Origin: Bdellovibrionales bacterium
GTDB lineage: Bacteria > Bdellovibrionota > UBA1018 > CAIMNF01
Reading direction: 5' to 3'
Assembly: GCA_947502835.1 (NCBI GenBank)
Contig: CANNBJ010000005.1
Span: 1-40,428, forward strand
Length of the DNA: 40,428 nucleotides
A program made the position numbers and the translations under genes. Below, piece by piece: positions 22,894 through 31,280 of this stretch (position 1 is its first letter; each line of letters opens with the position of its first letter). The notes below the pieces were generated by a model that was not told the origin of the DNA, did not search any database, and saw only the letters and a list, made by a program, of their open reading frames with translations.

Positions 22894-24564
22894 TCAGTTT
22901 CGGGGGTTTGACTCGCAAAGGATGAGGTGACCCCGTCGGCTCAGTTCCGTGAATCCTGCGGCGAGACACTCATCGGACTTCCACTCCGGGGTGACAAGAA
23001 ATTTCGTTTCGGCAGGATCGCACCGGTTATGGATCAGTTTCGGACCAAGAGCAAGGCTGAAGGTCGCTGAGAGCGGGCCTGTGTATCGGATGCAGTCACC
23101 TGGTGCCGGATTACGGACTCTCAGGTCTTCTGCAATCAACTGAAAGGGACGAACCATGGCGGAATCCAGGGTCGGCCCGAGCCCGAATACGATCGAGCCG
23201 AGTGCGATCATGGAAAGGAGAGCTGAAACCCGGAGATTTCGGGAAAGGGCGCGTGCGCGAATCACGAACACAAAACACGAGAGGGAACCTATCCAAAAGG
23301 CGGTTTTCTGGAATCCGGTGAAGGGAAGGATGGAGGAAAGAAGAGCGCTTCCCTGTGAGGTACCGGAAAAACGGGAAAAGACGAGATCAGATGCGGATCC
23401 CAGGGTGAACAAGAGGAGGCCAAGGAGAAAAACCGGCAGGCAAGAGAGCATGTCCGTAACTCGGGAAGTCCACGTTTGATTTTTGGATTGAATCTCGACG
23501 TTTTCCCTAAGCGAATGGAGGATGCCTGCAAACAGGGCGAGGGCTGGCCATACGGGCCATGTGTAGTGCGGAAGCTTGGTTGCGGAGAGTGTGAATGCGA
23601 GCACAAATGCCAGCGAGAAGGTCAGGGGAAATCCGAAGCGGATGAGGTCCGGACGGCGATCTTTCCAGGCTCGCATCAGTACGGGAGTGAGAAAAGCTCC
23701 ACCGAAGAGGATGAAAAGGGGATGGTAGAGGACTCCACCCGAGTGGGCTTCCATCGGGGAGCGGGATCTGCCGAAATGCTGGACCAGAAAAAACTCCTCG
23801 GTGAAGCCAGGACCGATCTTCCGGTGCAAAAGAAAAAAGAAAGCGGCAGAGAGAAGCGCAGCTGGAAGAAAAGCGAGACCAAAAAACCGGAGTCCCAGCT
23901 GAAACGATTTCAAGAATCCTCGATTCTTCATGGAAAACAGCAAGTGCATTCCAAACGCGAGGGAGGGGATCAGGATTCCGTTCAGACCCTTGATCATGGT
24001 GGCAAGAGCAAGGCTTCCTCCGAAAAAAAGCCAGGTCTGGATCGAAGGCATTTCGTCCCGAAGGAAGATTCGTGTCGGAATCAGAAGTGCCGGCATTAGG
24101 GCGAGACTCTGCAGCGGGTCGAAAATCACAGCGCCTGAAGTCAGCACGGCAAAGCCAGCACAGAGAAAGGCCATGACGGGGATGGATTCCGCACCGCGGG
24201 AGAGGGGCGGTGGCATGATGTAATTCATGCCAAAGCGAAGGGAGAACAGGATTCCGATTGAGCTCAAGATGCTCGGCACCCGGGAGGACAGCGAGCTCAC
24301 GGTTTCCGCACCGTAGTCCAAAAGCGCACTGGTCGCGACGATCAGCCAATACAGAAGGGGGGGCTTGTGGAAGAGCGGAGAGGAGTCCCATTCCATGAGC
24401 CAAGGATCGCCCCTCAGCTTCATGGCTTGGCTTATGCTTCGGTAGAGTGATTCATCGAAATCGAGGGTGGGGATGCGGGACATCATGTAAATCCAAGCCC
24501 CTGTCAGGATGGCGATCGCCAGGGTTCCGCTCCATTTGGAGACTCCCGTGTGGTTTGAGTTCAT
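22894..24564 (-). CDS. ArnT/PMT-type membrane glycosyltransferase (GT-C fold)
   Basis: 556 residues with about 11 membrane segments. The N-terminus matches the ArnT/PMT pattern: IPTLDFDESLYRSISQAMKLRGDPWLMEWDSSPLFHKPPLLYWLI, where the acidic pair in DFDE and HKPPL bind the lipid-linked sugar donor and metal. Such enzymes transfer a sugar from an undecaprenyl-phosphate donor to lipid A, glycans or proteins outside the membrane. The start overlaps the stop of the upstream GT2 gene as ATGA, so the two form a unit: GT2 makes the lipid-linked sugar and this enzyme uses it. Acceptor unknown. Confidence 0.88.
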   Translation of the reverse strand: MNSNHTGVSKWSGTLAIAILTGAWIYMMSRIPTLDFDESLYRSISQAMKLRGDPWLMEWDSSPLFHKPPLLYWLIVATSALLDYGAETVSSLSSRVPSILSSIGILFSLRFGMNYIMPPPLSRGAESIPVMAFLCAGFAVLTSGAVIFDPLQSLALMPALLIPTRIFLRDEMPSIQTWLFFGGSLALATMIKGLNGILIPSLAFGMHLLFSMKNRGFLKSFQLGLRFFGLAFLPAALLSAAFFFLLHRKIGPGFTEEFFLVQHFGRSRSPMEAHSGGVLYHPLFILFGGAFLTPVLMRAWKDRRPDLIRFGFPLTFSLAFVLAFTLSATKLPHYTWPVWPALALFAGILHSLRENVEIQSKNQTWTSRVTDMLSCLPVFLLGLLLFTLGSASDLVFSRFSGTSQGSALLSSILPFTGFQKTAFWIGSLSCFVFVIRARALSRNLRVSALLSMIALGSIVFGLGPTLDSAMVRPFQLIAEDLRVRNPAPGDCIRYTGPLSATFSLALGPKLIHNRCDPAETKFLVTPEWKSDECLAAGFTELSRRGHLILCESNPRN

Positions 24565-25310
24565 GAACTCACCGGAAGGAATGCAATCCGGATGCGCATT
24601 TGAACCACCCGGAGAACCATTTCAATTCCATCTTTCAGGGGGTTGATGCGGCTTCCCTCTTGATGTTCCCAAATGACAGGGACCTCCACCATGGTCAGGC
24701 CTGCGCGTTTTGCGAAGAGAAGCAGTTCGACATCCCACGCGAAGCGCTTGACTCGAAGAAGCCGGAGAAAGGGGCGAACGGATTGCATGTGGATCAATTT
24801 GAAACCGCATTGGGTGTCTTTGAAGGGGAGCCCTGTGATCCACCGAACCGCATGGTTGAAGAGGCGACCCAGGTTTTCACGAATCCAGGATTGGCGTTCC
24901 TTTCGCACGCTCCCCTCGATGTCGCGTGAGCCCATGGCGATCGCCGCCCCCGGGGAGCTTCGATCAAAACAGGCCTTCGAGAGCGGGAGGAATTGATCCC
25001 AAGGGGTTGCGGAATCCGCATCCGCAATCAGGCACCACTCGCTTTGGGCAAGGTGAAGCCCTGCATGGATCGCGTTTCCCTTCCCCTGGTTTGGGACAAC
25101 GGAATGGACTCTGAGCTCAGGCAGGGAGGGGGTAAACTTCTTTGCGATTTGGGCGGTCTTGTCCCGGGATCCATCATCGATGATCCAGACCTCCCTGAGT
25201 TCTACTGAGTTAAAAATCCCCTTATCTTTCGCGGCCTTGACGAGCTCCAAGGTGGCCGGCAAACGCGCCTCTTCATTGTAGGCTGGAACGATGATGGAGA
25301 GCGAATGCAT
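24561..25310 (-). CDS. GT2-family polyprenyl-phosphate glycosyltransferase (ALG5/DPM1-like)
   Basis: 249 residues. LSIIVPAYNEEARLPATLE at the start, WIIDDGSRDKTA, the DXD-type DADSATP and GSRD...ENLGRLFNHAVRWITGLPFKDTQCGFKLI fit dolichyl/undecaprenyl-phosphate glucose or mannose synthases. No C-terminal membrane segment, which fits the soluble ALG5/DPM1 group. It makes the activated lipid-linked sugar in the cytoplasmic leaflet. The gene is divergent from the RNA-like region upstream of smc and overlaps the ArnT-type gene by 4 bp. Confidence 0.88.
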   Translation of the reverse strand: MHSLSIIVPAYNEEARLPATLELVKAAKDKGIFNSVELREVWIIDDGSRDKTAQIAKKFTPSLPELRVHSVVPNQGKGNAIHAGLHLAQSEWCLIADADSATPWDQFLPLSKACFDRSSPGAAIAMGSRDIEGSVRKERQSWIRENLGRLFNHAVRWITGLPFKDTQCGFKLIHMQSVRPFLRLLRVKRFAWDVELLLFAKRAGLTMVEVPVIWEHQEGSRINPLKDGIEMVLRVVQMRIRIAFLPVSS

Positions 25311-25367
25311 GGCAAAATACTGTAATTCCAGAGGAAAAAAAGAAAGATTTTTCTCTGAAAAAAGTAG

Positions 25368-25396
25368 TTGACCAAAAAAATCAGCAATGGGATCCT
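25368..25396 (+). promoter_or_regulatory. Candidate promoter of the transcript upstream of smc
   Basis: TTGACC (25368-25373), 17 bp, GATCCT (25391-25396). The -35 is strong; the -10 matches three of six, including the key A and final T. GGAGG (25405-25409) and an ATG (25416) follow shortly after. Confidence 0.45.
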
Positions 25397-25415
25397 AGTC
25401 TTACGGAGGACGGAT

Positions 25416-25499
25416 ATGAGAAAAAACGTAGCACGTATGCTCTCTCATGACGCAAAAGATGAAAAGCACAAGGTCCACCTCGTGGGGCCTCCACGCTAG
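25416..25499 (+). CDS. Small ORF, 27 codons, with Shine-Dalgarno
   Basis: ATG at 25416 with GGAGG seven bases upstream and a promoter-like site just before. The peptide begins MRKNVARMLSHDAKD and ends HLVGPPR; it is basic and polar, with no membrane segment. It overlaps the 5' part of the folding region. Not recognised. Its good start signals make it the better of two small ORFs; conservation would decide. Confidence 0.4.
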   Translation: MRKNVARMLSHDAKDEKHKVHLVGPPR

Positions 25500-25520
25500 T
25501 TTAGGCATGAGTGAGACGCC

Positions 25521-25601
25521 ATGACGTCGGCGGACCTCATGAACCGTTGTCCCGGACCCGGCCAGGTTGGGGAGCTACGGCTCGATCAAAAAACTGAATA
25601 A
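25521..25601 (+). CDS. Small ORF, 26 codons, weak support
   Basis: ATG at 25521 to TAA at 25601; peptide begins MTSADLMNRCPGPG and ends LDQKTE. No clear Shine-Dalgarno. It lies within the RNA-like fold and might be chance; its GC-rich third positions fit the neighbouring genes. Listed because it follows the better-supported small ORF. Confidence 0.18.
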   Translation: MTSADLMNRCPGPGQVGELRLDQKTE

Positions 25602-25700
25602 AAACAATAAGGGGAGCGAGAGGGAAGGGAGCCTAAGAAATATACTACCTGGCGACGATCTTCACCCCAACCCCCCAAATAAGAAGTCTTCAGGACTCCA

Positions 25701-25731
25701 GGGCCCAGGCGCAAGCTTGGGCCCTTTTTTT
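25701..25731 (+). terminator. Very strong rho-independent terminator before smc
   Basis: GGGCCCAGGC and GCTTGGGCCC form a 10-bp stem (one G:U) around a GCAA tetraloop at 25701-25724, followed by seven T's. It should block most transcription from upstream into smc, so smc needs its own promoter in 25732-25808, where I see none clearly. Confidence 0.92.
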
Positions 25732-25808
25732 GTTTCCTTTTCCTTGTATTTAAGCGAAAACTTTCCCTTAGCGTCATTCTTTTTACGCCTTTTGGGGGAT
25801 ACCGACTT

Positions 25809-28800
25809 ATGCGGATTAAACGCTTGGAGATTCAAGGATTTAAGTCGTTCAAGGACAAAACGGTCATTTATTTTGATCGTCCGATCACGGGGATTGTTGG
25901 CCCAAACGGTTCCGGAAAGTCCAATATCGTGGATGCCTTCTTCTGGGTGATGGGAGAACAATCCTACAAGCACATCCGCTCGAGCGGGTCGGATGACATC
26001 ATTTTCAAAGGAAGCTCGAAGTATCAACCGCTTGGCATGGCTGAGGCGACCCTGGTGCTTGAGCAGGATGTGGTCGACACAGAGAACTCGCCCATGGGGG
26101 CCTCCTCGACGGAAGAAGGGTCTGTGTCCGTAAAGAAACGGGAGATATCGGTCACCCGAAGAGTCTATCGTTCGGGGGAGGGTGAATACTTCATCAACGG
26201 GGTTCAGGCCCGCTTGAAGGATATTCATGAATTGTTCCTCGATACCGGAGCCGGAGCCAAAGGGTACTCGGTCATCGAGCAAGGCCAGATCGACAAGGTG
26301 GTAAACTCCAAGCCCGAGGATCGACGTTTGATCATCGAGGATGCTGCCGGTATTGCAAAGTACAAGGCTCGAAAAAAAGAGTCGCTGAAGAAACTCGAGG
26401 GAGCGAATCAGAATCTCGCGCGCATCAATGATGTGCTTGCAGAGATTGACCGCTCGCTTTCAAGTCTTGAGCGGCAGGCGCAAAAGGCGCGCCGCTACAA
26501 GGAGTATCGTTCCGAACTTCTTGAAAAAGAAACGGCTTGGGGTCGTCGCAAGTTTCAGGTGTTGAACCGACAGTTCGGGAAGATCGAGAACGACCGCGCG
26601 GGGCTCGACCACCTTCTTGTGGGCCTCAGGGCCGAGCTTTCCCAGTGTGAGCTCGATCTTGAAACCCGCAGGGTGGAGCAGTTGAATGACTCCAAATTGG
26701 TGGAGCAGTTGCAAGCGGCGGTGGAGAATTACTCCACGGATCTGACGCATCATCAGAGTGCGCTGGAATTGTCGCGCAAGCGTCAGGAAGATTTGAACCG
26801 TCAGCTCGTTCAGCTTGGTTCCGAAAAGGAGCAGATTGAGGAAACCCTGGCCCAGTATCGTGAGTCTGTTGCGGCCAAGAACGAAGATTTTTCAGGTCTT
26901 GACGGAAAGGTTGAGGCTCTCAACGCACAAGCCGGAGAATTGGCATCGAAAGTGACAGCCCTTCGGGATGCTCACGACACCAACAAGCGCGAAGCAGAGG
27001 CAAACCGCCGGGAATTCGTTGAGCTTACGGAGAAGACCTCGCAGAGTTATTCGAAAATTGCGACATTCGAGGAACGAATTCAGGGAGCCGAGGCGCGCCT
27101 TCAGGCTCTTCAGGCTCAAGAGCAGGAGGTGCTCGCCGAACTCGAGATTCAGCGACAGGAGCTCGTTTCGATTGCGGAAAAACTCGAAGAGCGCACTCGG
27201 GCCCGTGATTTGGCAAGAAATGCCCTTGAAGAGAAAAAGGCCGAACTGTCCGCAACCGAATCCGGAACAAAGACGCTTCGATCTGATCGTGACCGTGCCT
27301 TGAAAGAGCTGACATCGCTCAGCTCGCGTCTCAAGAGTCTTGAGGAATTGGAGAAAGCCCGTGAAGGAATGGCGAACGGGCCGAAGAAAATCCTCGAGTG
27401 GTCCTCGGAGAATGGCAGTCCGTTTGCCGTGCTTTCCGATTTTATCGAGGTGGAAACCGGATACGAGTCCGCGGTTGAGGCGGTTCTTGGTCATGCATTT
27501 GAGCGGCTGTACGCGCAAGATGCCTCTGCCGCTTTTTCGGCACTTCAGTTTTTGCGTGAGAACGATGCGGGAAGTGCCGCGATCCAGATTGCGATTCCTT
27601 CGGCCGAATTCAAGGAAAAGGCGAATTACAATCCACTTCACAAGTTTGTCAGATTGGTTTCACCGGAAGGCTATTCCGCAGAAAGTTCACGGGCGGTTCA
27701 CCGCTTGATCGAGGTGCTGGTCTCTTCGGTAGAGGTGCTGGAAGACGTGCCTGCGGTTTCGGACATTCGCACCTATCAGGCGGAAGGCATCAGTTTTGTT
27801 ACCCGGAACGGAATCTGGTTTGATTCAAACCAAGGCGTTCTTTTTGGCGGGAACGCCGAAAGTGATCAGGCGGGATCCCTTCTTGCGAGAAAGCGGGTCA
27901 TTCAGGAACTCAAGGGCGAGGTGGCCGCTGCCGAAACCAAGCACCTTGAATTGGAAAATCTCTTGAGTGCGGCAGGTGCAAAGCTGGAATCTCTTCAGGG
28001 TGATGTTCAGGTGCTCTCTCAGGGGCGAAGCGATCTCGAAGTCGAAGTGAACACGCTTGAGCGTGAAAAATCGCAAATTGAACGCAAGGTTGCCGAAGTG
28101 GAACGATCCTCCCAGCGGTTCTCCGGAGATCGGGATCAGATTGAGGAGCAGATTCGGGCCTCCCGTGGAAATATCGAGGAGCTTCAGTCCGCCCTTGCGG
28201 AAATGGCCGAGCGCAAATCCGGGATCGAAGTTTGGATCAAGGATCATGAAGAGGCGCTGTCAATGAAGGATGAGGAGCTTCGCCAGTCCGAGACGACTCT
28301 TCAGGATGTCCGGATCCAGGAGGCTTCCGAGAGAGAGCGGAAAAACTCGCTCAAAAAGGAGCTCGAAACCGAGCAGCGGTTCCTGCAGGATCGGGATCGC
28401 CGTTTGAGCGAAGTCGACCGGTTGCTTGAAACCTTCGGACAGGACAGGTCGCAATATTCCGATGGCGACCAGGAGCATGAGTCCGAGATCCATCGATTGT
28501 CACGCCTTCTCTCTGAAAAAAGGGAAGAGCTTTCCCTCTTGAAAGAGCGGTTTGAACAATCCAACTCCCAGGTCACCTCCGGCATGGAGCGGATCAAGGA
28601 ACTCCACAAGCTCGGGGATGAAAAGACCCAAGCGCTCACCCAGCTTTCCATTGATATCGAGCGCGTGGTCTCGGAACTCGGTCACCTGAAAGCCAACATG
28701 GAAGAGAAGTACGGAGTGGGTTGTCTAGAGGAAGCTCAGGGGCTCGACATTCAGGAAGAAATGAATGATCCGGTGGTCACGATTGAAATGTCGGAAGAGG

Positions 28801-29456
28801 AAGAAAAAGTTCTTCATGCCGATGTCGAAGAGCTTCGTGAAAAAATCCGTCGCCTCGGTGAAGTGAACACCATGGCGGTCGAGGAATACGAGACCATGCA
28901 GAAGCGTCACGAGCATCTCTTCAAAGAGAAGGCGGATCTTGAGACTTCGATGCAGAATCTGAATGAAGCAATCGAGCACATCAATAAAACCTCTGAAGAA
29001 CGTTTCCAAAAGGCGTTCGAGGCGATTGCATCCCGCTTTGAAAAGCTGTTTCCGATCATCTTTGGTGGCGGTCAGGCTCAGCTGTCTCTTGTGTATCCGG
29101 AAGGGTCTGCTGATATTCTGGATGCGGGAGTGGATATTCTGGCCCAGCCTCCTGGAAAAAAGATTTCAAACATGACCCTTCTTTCGGGTGGGGAAAAGGC
29201 GTTGACAGCTCTTTCCCTGATCTTTGCCATCTTCATGGTGAAGCCATCACCTTTCTGTATTCTGGATGAGGTCGATGCACCGCTTGATGATTCAAACATC
29301 GGAAAGTTCAATGCCCTTGTTCGTGAAATGTCGGTGAAGTCACAGTTCATCCTGGTCACCCACAACAAAAAGACCATGGAACTGAATGACGCACTCTACG
29401 GGGTGACAATGGAGGAGCCGGGTGTTTCAAGAATGGTATCGATCCAGCTTCAATAG
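25809..29456 (+). CDS. smc: SMC chromosome-partition protein
   Basis: 1215 residues, normal for bacterial SMC. Walker A GPNGSGKSN at 31-39, a hinge of about 150 residues from about 510 (AVLSDFIEVETGYESAVEAVLG), coiled coil on both sides, signature LSGGEKALTALS at 1125-1136 and Walker B ILDEVDAPLDD at 1151-1161. With ScpA and ScpB, SMC loads at parS sites and extrudes DNA loops to separate sister chromosomes. GGGGGAT precedes the ATG. The lolA start lies inside its last codons. The ATPase is intact and no frameshift is seen. Confidence 0.97.
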   Translation: MRIKRLEIQGFKSFKDKTVIYFDRPITGIVGPNGSGKSNIVDAFFWVMGEQSYKHIRSSGSDDIIFKGSSKYQPLGMAEATLVLEQDVVDTENSPMGASSTEEGSVSVKKREISVTRRVYRSGEGEYFINGVQARLKDIHELFLDTGAGAKGYSVIEQGQIDKVVNSKPEDRRLIIEDAAGIAKYKARKKESLKKLEGANQNLARINDVLAEIDRSLSSLERQAQKARRYKEYRSELLEKETAWGRRKFQVLNRQFGKIENDRAGLDHLLVGLRAELSQCELDLETRRVEQLNDSKLVEQLQAAVENYSTDLTHHQSALELSRKRQEDLNRQLVQLGSEKEQIEETLAQYRESVAAKNEDFSGLDGKVEALNAQAGELASKVTALRDAHDTNKREAEANRREFVELTEKTSQSYSKIATFEERIQGAEARLQALQAQEQEVLAELEIQRQELVSIAEKLEERTRARDLARNALEEKKAELSATESGTKTLRSDRDRALKELTSLSSRLKSLEELEKAREGMANGPKKILEWSSENGSPFAVLSDFIEVETGYESAVEAVLGHAFERLYAQDASAAFSALQFLRENDAGSAAIQIAIPSAEFKEKANYNPLHKFVRLVSPEGYSAESSRAVHRLIEVLVSSVEVLEDVPAVSDIRTYQAEGISFVTRNGIWFDSNQGVLFGGNAESDQAGSLLARKRVIQELKGEVAAAETKHLELENLLSAAGAKLESLQGDVQVLSQGRSDLEVEVNTLEREKSQIERKVAEVERSSQRFSGDRDQIEEQIRASRGNIEELQSALAEMAERKSGIEVWIKDHEEALSMKDEELRQSETTLQDVRIQEASERERKNSLKKELETEQRFLQDRDRRLSEVDRLLETFGQDRSQYSDGDQEHESEIHRLSRLLSEKREELSLLKERFEQSNSQVTSGMERIKELHKLGDEKTQALTQLSIDIERVVSELGHLKANMEEKYGVGCLEEAQGLDIQEEMNDPVVTIEMSEEEEKVLHADVEELREKIRRLGEVNTMAVEEYETMQKRHEHLFKEKADLETSMQNLNEAIEHINKTSEERFQKAFEAIASRFEKLFPIIFGGGQAQLSLVYPEGSADILDAGVDILAQPPGKKISNMTLLSGGEKALTALSLIFAIFMVKPSPFCILDEVDAPLDDSNIGKFNALVREMSVKSQFILVTHNKKTMELNDALYGVTMEEPGVSRMVSIQLQ

Positions 29457-30096
29457 GGTTGGGCTTCTTCTTGTGATGTCGTGGGTGTGTGGCAGATCTG
29501 CGGTGTCTGCGGAACCGTCCTTGCCCCCGCTTTTGCAGGAGGTTCAGGCGCAGTATCAGAAGTCCGCCGGAATCCAGGCTCAATTCACCCAAAGTACCGA
29601 GATCAGGGCCACTCGCCAAACCAAGAAAGCCCAAGGCAGGATCTGGATCAAGCGTCCGGGCAAGCTCAGATGGGAAACTCTCGAACCCGATCCGAACATC
29701 CTGGTGAGTGATGGCAAGGTGTATTGGTTTTACACTCCTCCTTTTGATGCGGGTGAGAGGGGGCAGGTGATTATCCGGAAGAAGAGCCAGGTTCAGACCC
29801 AGTTCTTGAACGGACTTTTGAGCGGAACTTTTGAGTTCGGAAAGGGAGCGGTCGCTGTCACCGAGAAAGGCAAGAACACCTTCGTCCTGAAGCCAAAAGC
29901 AGGATCGGCTGGAGATGTATCGGCTGCGGAAGTCGAAATTGAATCCGCGAAAAAAACCATTTCAAGAGTGACTCTCACCCATACGAGTGGCAATACCACC
30001 CGAATTGAACTCCAGGAAATATCCCTGGTGTCGAAGCTCGAGGACTCCCTCTTTCGATTCACTGTCGACAAGAACACCGACAAGATCGTGGAGTGA
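29422..30096 (+). CDS. lolA: LolA outer-membrane lipoprotein carrier
   Basis: 224 residues. LolA takes lipoproteins from LolCDE and hands them to the outer membrane. The signal peptide is followed by a single beta-sheet domain: IQAQFTQSTEI, GRIWIKRPGKLRWE (typical 'G.i.++RPg+.RWe...P'), LVSDGKVYWFYTPPFDAG, then LNGLLSG. The start is GTG at 29422, picked for GGAGGA five bases upstream; it lies 35 bases inside smc, so lolA is probably translated by coupling. It shares a long inverted repeat at 30100-30133 with the convergent flagellin. Confidence 0.93.
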   Translation: MFQEWYRSSFNRVGLLLVMSWVCGRSAVSAEPSLPPLLQEVQAQYQKSAGIQAQFTQSTEIRATRQTKKAQGRIWIKRPGKLRWETLEPDPNILVSDGKVYWFYTPPFDAGERGQVIIRKKSQVQTQFLNGLLSGTFEFGKGAVAVTEKGKNTFVLKPKAGSAGDVSAAEVEIESAKKTISRVTLTHTSGNTTRIELQEISLVSKLEDSLFRFTVDKNTDKIVE

Positions 30097-30099
30097 GGC

Positions 30100-30133
30100 C
30101 GCCCGGGCACAGCTCAGAACTGATACCCGGGCG
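30100..30133. terminator. Shared hairpin between lolA and the convergent flagellin
   Basis: CGCCCGGG (30100-30107) and CCCGGGCG (30126-30133) form an 8-bp G:C-rich stem. No T run follows on either side, so termination efficiency is uncertain; position between converging stop codons supports the role. Confidence 0.5.
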
Positions 30134-30183
30134 ATCCCCCAGGGCTTCGGCGTGAGAACACTTTCAGATCAGATTGAATCGGA

Positions 30184-31017
30184 TCAGAGCAATTTGAGTG
30201 CAAGCTGTGGCGATGAATTCGCTTGGGCGAGCACCGAGATCCCCGCATGATTGAGGATCTGTTTCTGTGCCATGGCGGTTGCCTCTTCGGCGATGTCCGC
30301 GTCCATCACTCGTGACCTTGCATTGGCGAGGTTTTCCTTCGCGATTTGCAGGTTGTTCACGGTCGATTGGAGTTTGTTTTGCATGGCTCCGAGACCTGCG
30401 CGGGCCCCCGTGACTCTCGAGATCGCTTCATCGAGTCTGTCGATGGAGTCTCGTGCTGAATCAATGGTCTCCGAGGAGATTCCGTTGATTCCGAGTTTGT
30501 CGGTCCGGACGTCATACTCGCTGACTGCAAATTGAATGCGGTCCGCATTGTTGTTCCGAGCCCCGACCTGGAACTCAAGCTCGTCTTTTTGAGCCATTCC
30601 GTTCAAGAGGGGTGTGCCGTTGAAATTGGTCACATTCGCGATGCGATCAATCTCCTGCTTCAAGCTTTGATACTCTTTGTCGATGAAACCGCGTTCCCGG
30701 TCTCCCACGGTGTCGGAGGCGGCCTGGATCGAGAGTTCTCTCATCCTGACCAGGATGTTTCCAACCTCTGAGAGTCCGCCTTCGGCAACTTGCACAAACG
30801 AGATTCCGTCGTTGGCATTTCGTTCAGCTTGTTTCATGGATCTGATTTGTGCGTGCAAATTCTCAGAGATCGAGAGACCTGCGGCGTCGTCCCCTGCGGA
30901 AACGATTCGATTCCCGGAGGCCAGTCTCCCGAAGATTTTCTGCTCCTCCAGACTTGTCTTGCTCAAGTTTCGTTGAGCCGCCATGGAGGCGATATTTGTT
31001 CCTATTCTGAGTCCCAT
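30184..31017 (-). CDS. fliC: Flagellin
   Basis: 277 residues. Start at the ATG at 31017 (MGLRIGTNIASMAAQRNL), preceded by AAAGGGCAAAG; an upstream extension of 30 codons is not credible because flagellins begin at this motif. Conserved N-terminal D0/D1 helices (ASGNRIVSAGDDAAGLSISE, VGDRERGFIDKEYQSLKQEIDRIA) and C-terminal D1/D0 (MQNKLQSTVNNLQIAKENLANARSRVMDADIAEE, LAQANSSPQLALKLL). The variable outer domains are missing, giving a thin filament. It is a paralogue of the next flagellin; a GGGCCAC-type hairpin lies in its leader near 31062-31087. Confidence 0.96.
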   Translation of the reverse strand: MGLRIGTNIASMAAQRNLSKTSLEEQKIFGRLASGNRIVSAGDDAAGLSISENLHAQIRSMKQAERNANDGISFVQVAEGGLSEVGNILVRMRELSIQAASDTVGDRERGFIDKEYQSLKQEIDRIANVTNFNGTPLLNGMAQKDELEFQVGARNNNADRIQFAVSEYDVRTDKLGINGISSETIDSARDSIDRLDEAISRVTGARAGLGAMQNKLQSTVNNLQIAKENLANARSRVMDADIAEEATAMAQKQILNHAGISVLAQANSSPQLALKLL

Positions 31018-31245
31018 ACTACTTTGCCCTTTCGTCTCACGCTGTAACCCGTTTATGCGTGCCTGGGTCCCTTGTGGCCCAGGGCTTTTCGACGCCCTCA
31101 AGAACAAGTGTACGAAACACGATGGCTTGATGCATCAAAAAAGTTTAGCAAAATAGTATGTTATTTTATTAAATCAATAATTACGAATGGTTGTGATTGA
31201 ACTGATCTTAACAATTCAACGAAGCCGACCTGAAAGGTTGAGGAA
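31018..31245. other. AT-rich gap between the two flagellin genes
   Basis: About 260 bp. Contains the leader hairpin GCCTGGG...CCCAGGGC (31058-31084), a run of A/T-rich bases around 31140-31190 and the sequence TAAACTTT (minus strand, about 31142-31149) that resembles a sigma-28 -35 element, but no -10 GCCGATAA at the right distance. No gene is seen. Confidence 0.5.
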
Positions 31246-31267
31246 GGGGGGAGGCGAACCTCCCCCC
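31246..31267 (-). terminator. UUCG-loop hairpin after the second flagellin
   Basis: On the minus strand GGGGGGAGG - TTCG - CCTCCCCCC, a 9-bp perfect stem with a UUCG tetraloop, 14 bp after the stop codon of the flagellin at 31281. Few T's follow, so it may protect the 3' end more than terminate. Confidence 0.6.
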
Positions 31268-31280
31268 ATTCCACCCCTAC

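Larger units (their letters stand above)
25403..25731 (+). ncRNA. Candidate 330-base structured transcript in front of smc
   Basis: The gene-free 498 bp before smc holds a promoter-like site, a structured region and a strong terminator. AGGTCC (25470-25475) pairs with GGACCT (25532-25537) to close a possible multi-branch with hairpins CGTGG...CCACG and GCC...GGC; GAGC-TACG-GCTC at 25572-25583 is a stable UACG tetraloop hairpin. A C-rich CCCCAACCCCCC at 25665-25676 precedes the terminator. It resembles no riboswitch, SRP, tmRNA or 6S RNA I could match. Function unknown; it could be a small RNA, a coding leader or both (see the short ORFs). Confidence 0.4.

Noticed and set aside
23507-24403. 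Open frame of 298 codons overlapping the ArnT-type gene in another frame
   Set aside because: The gene on the same strand has clear GT-C motifs and membrane helices; the second frame is rich in Arg, Pro, Ser and Cys without domain content.
25440-25600. SRP (4.5S), tmRNA or 6S RNA at the smc upstream region
   Set aside because: The SRP GGAAG tetraloop/asymmetric bulge motif, the tmRNA tRNA-like ends and the 6S open-bubble pattern are all missing on both strands.
25567-26282. Open frames of 127 and 206 codons around the smc start
   Set aside because: They overlap the terminator and the conserved SMC N-terminus in wrong frames.
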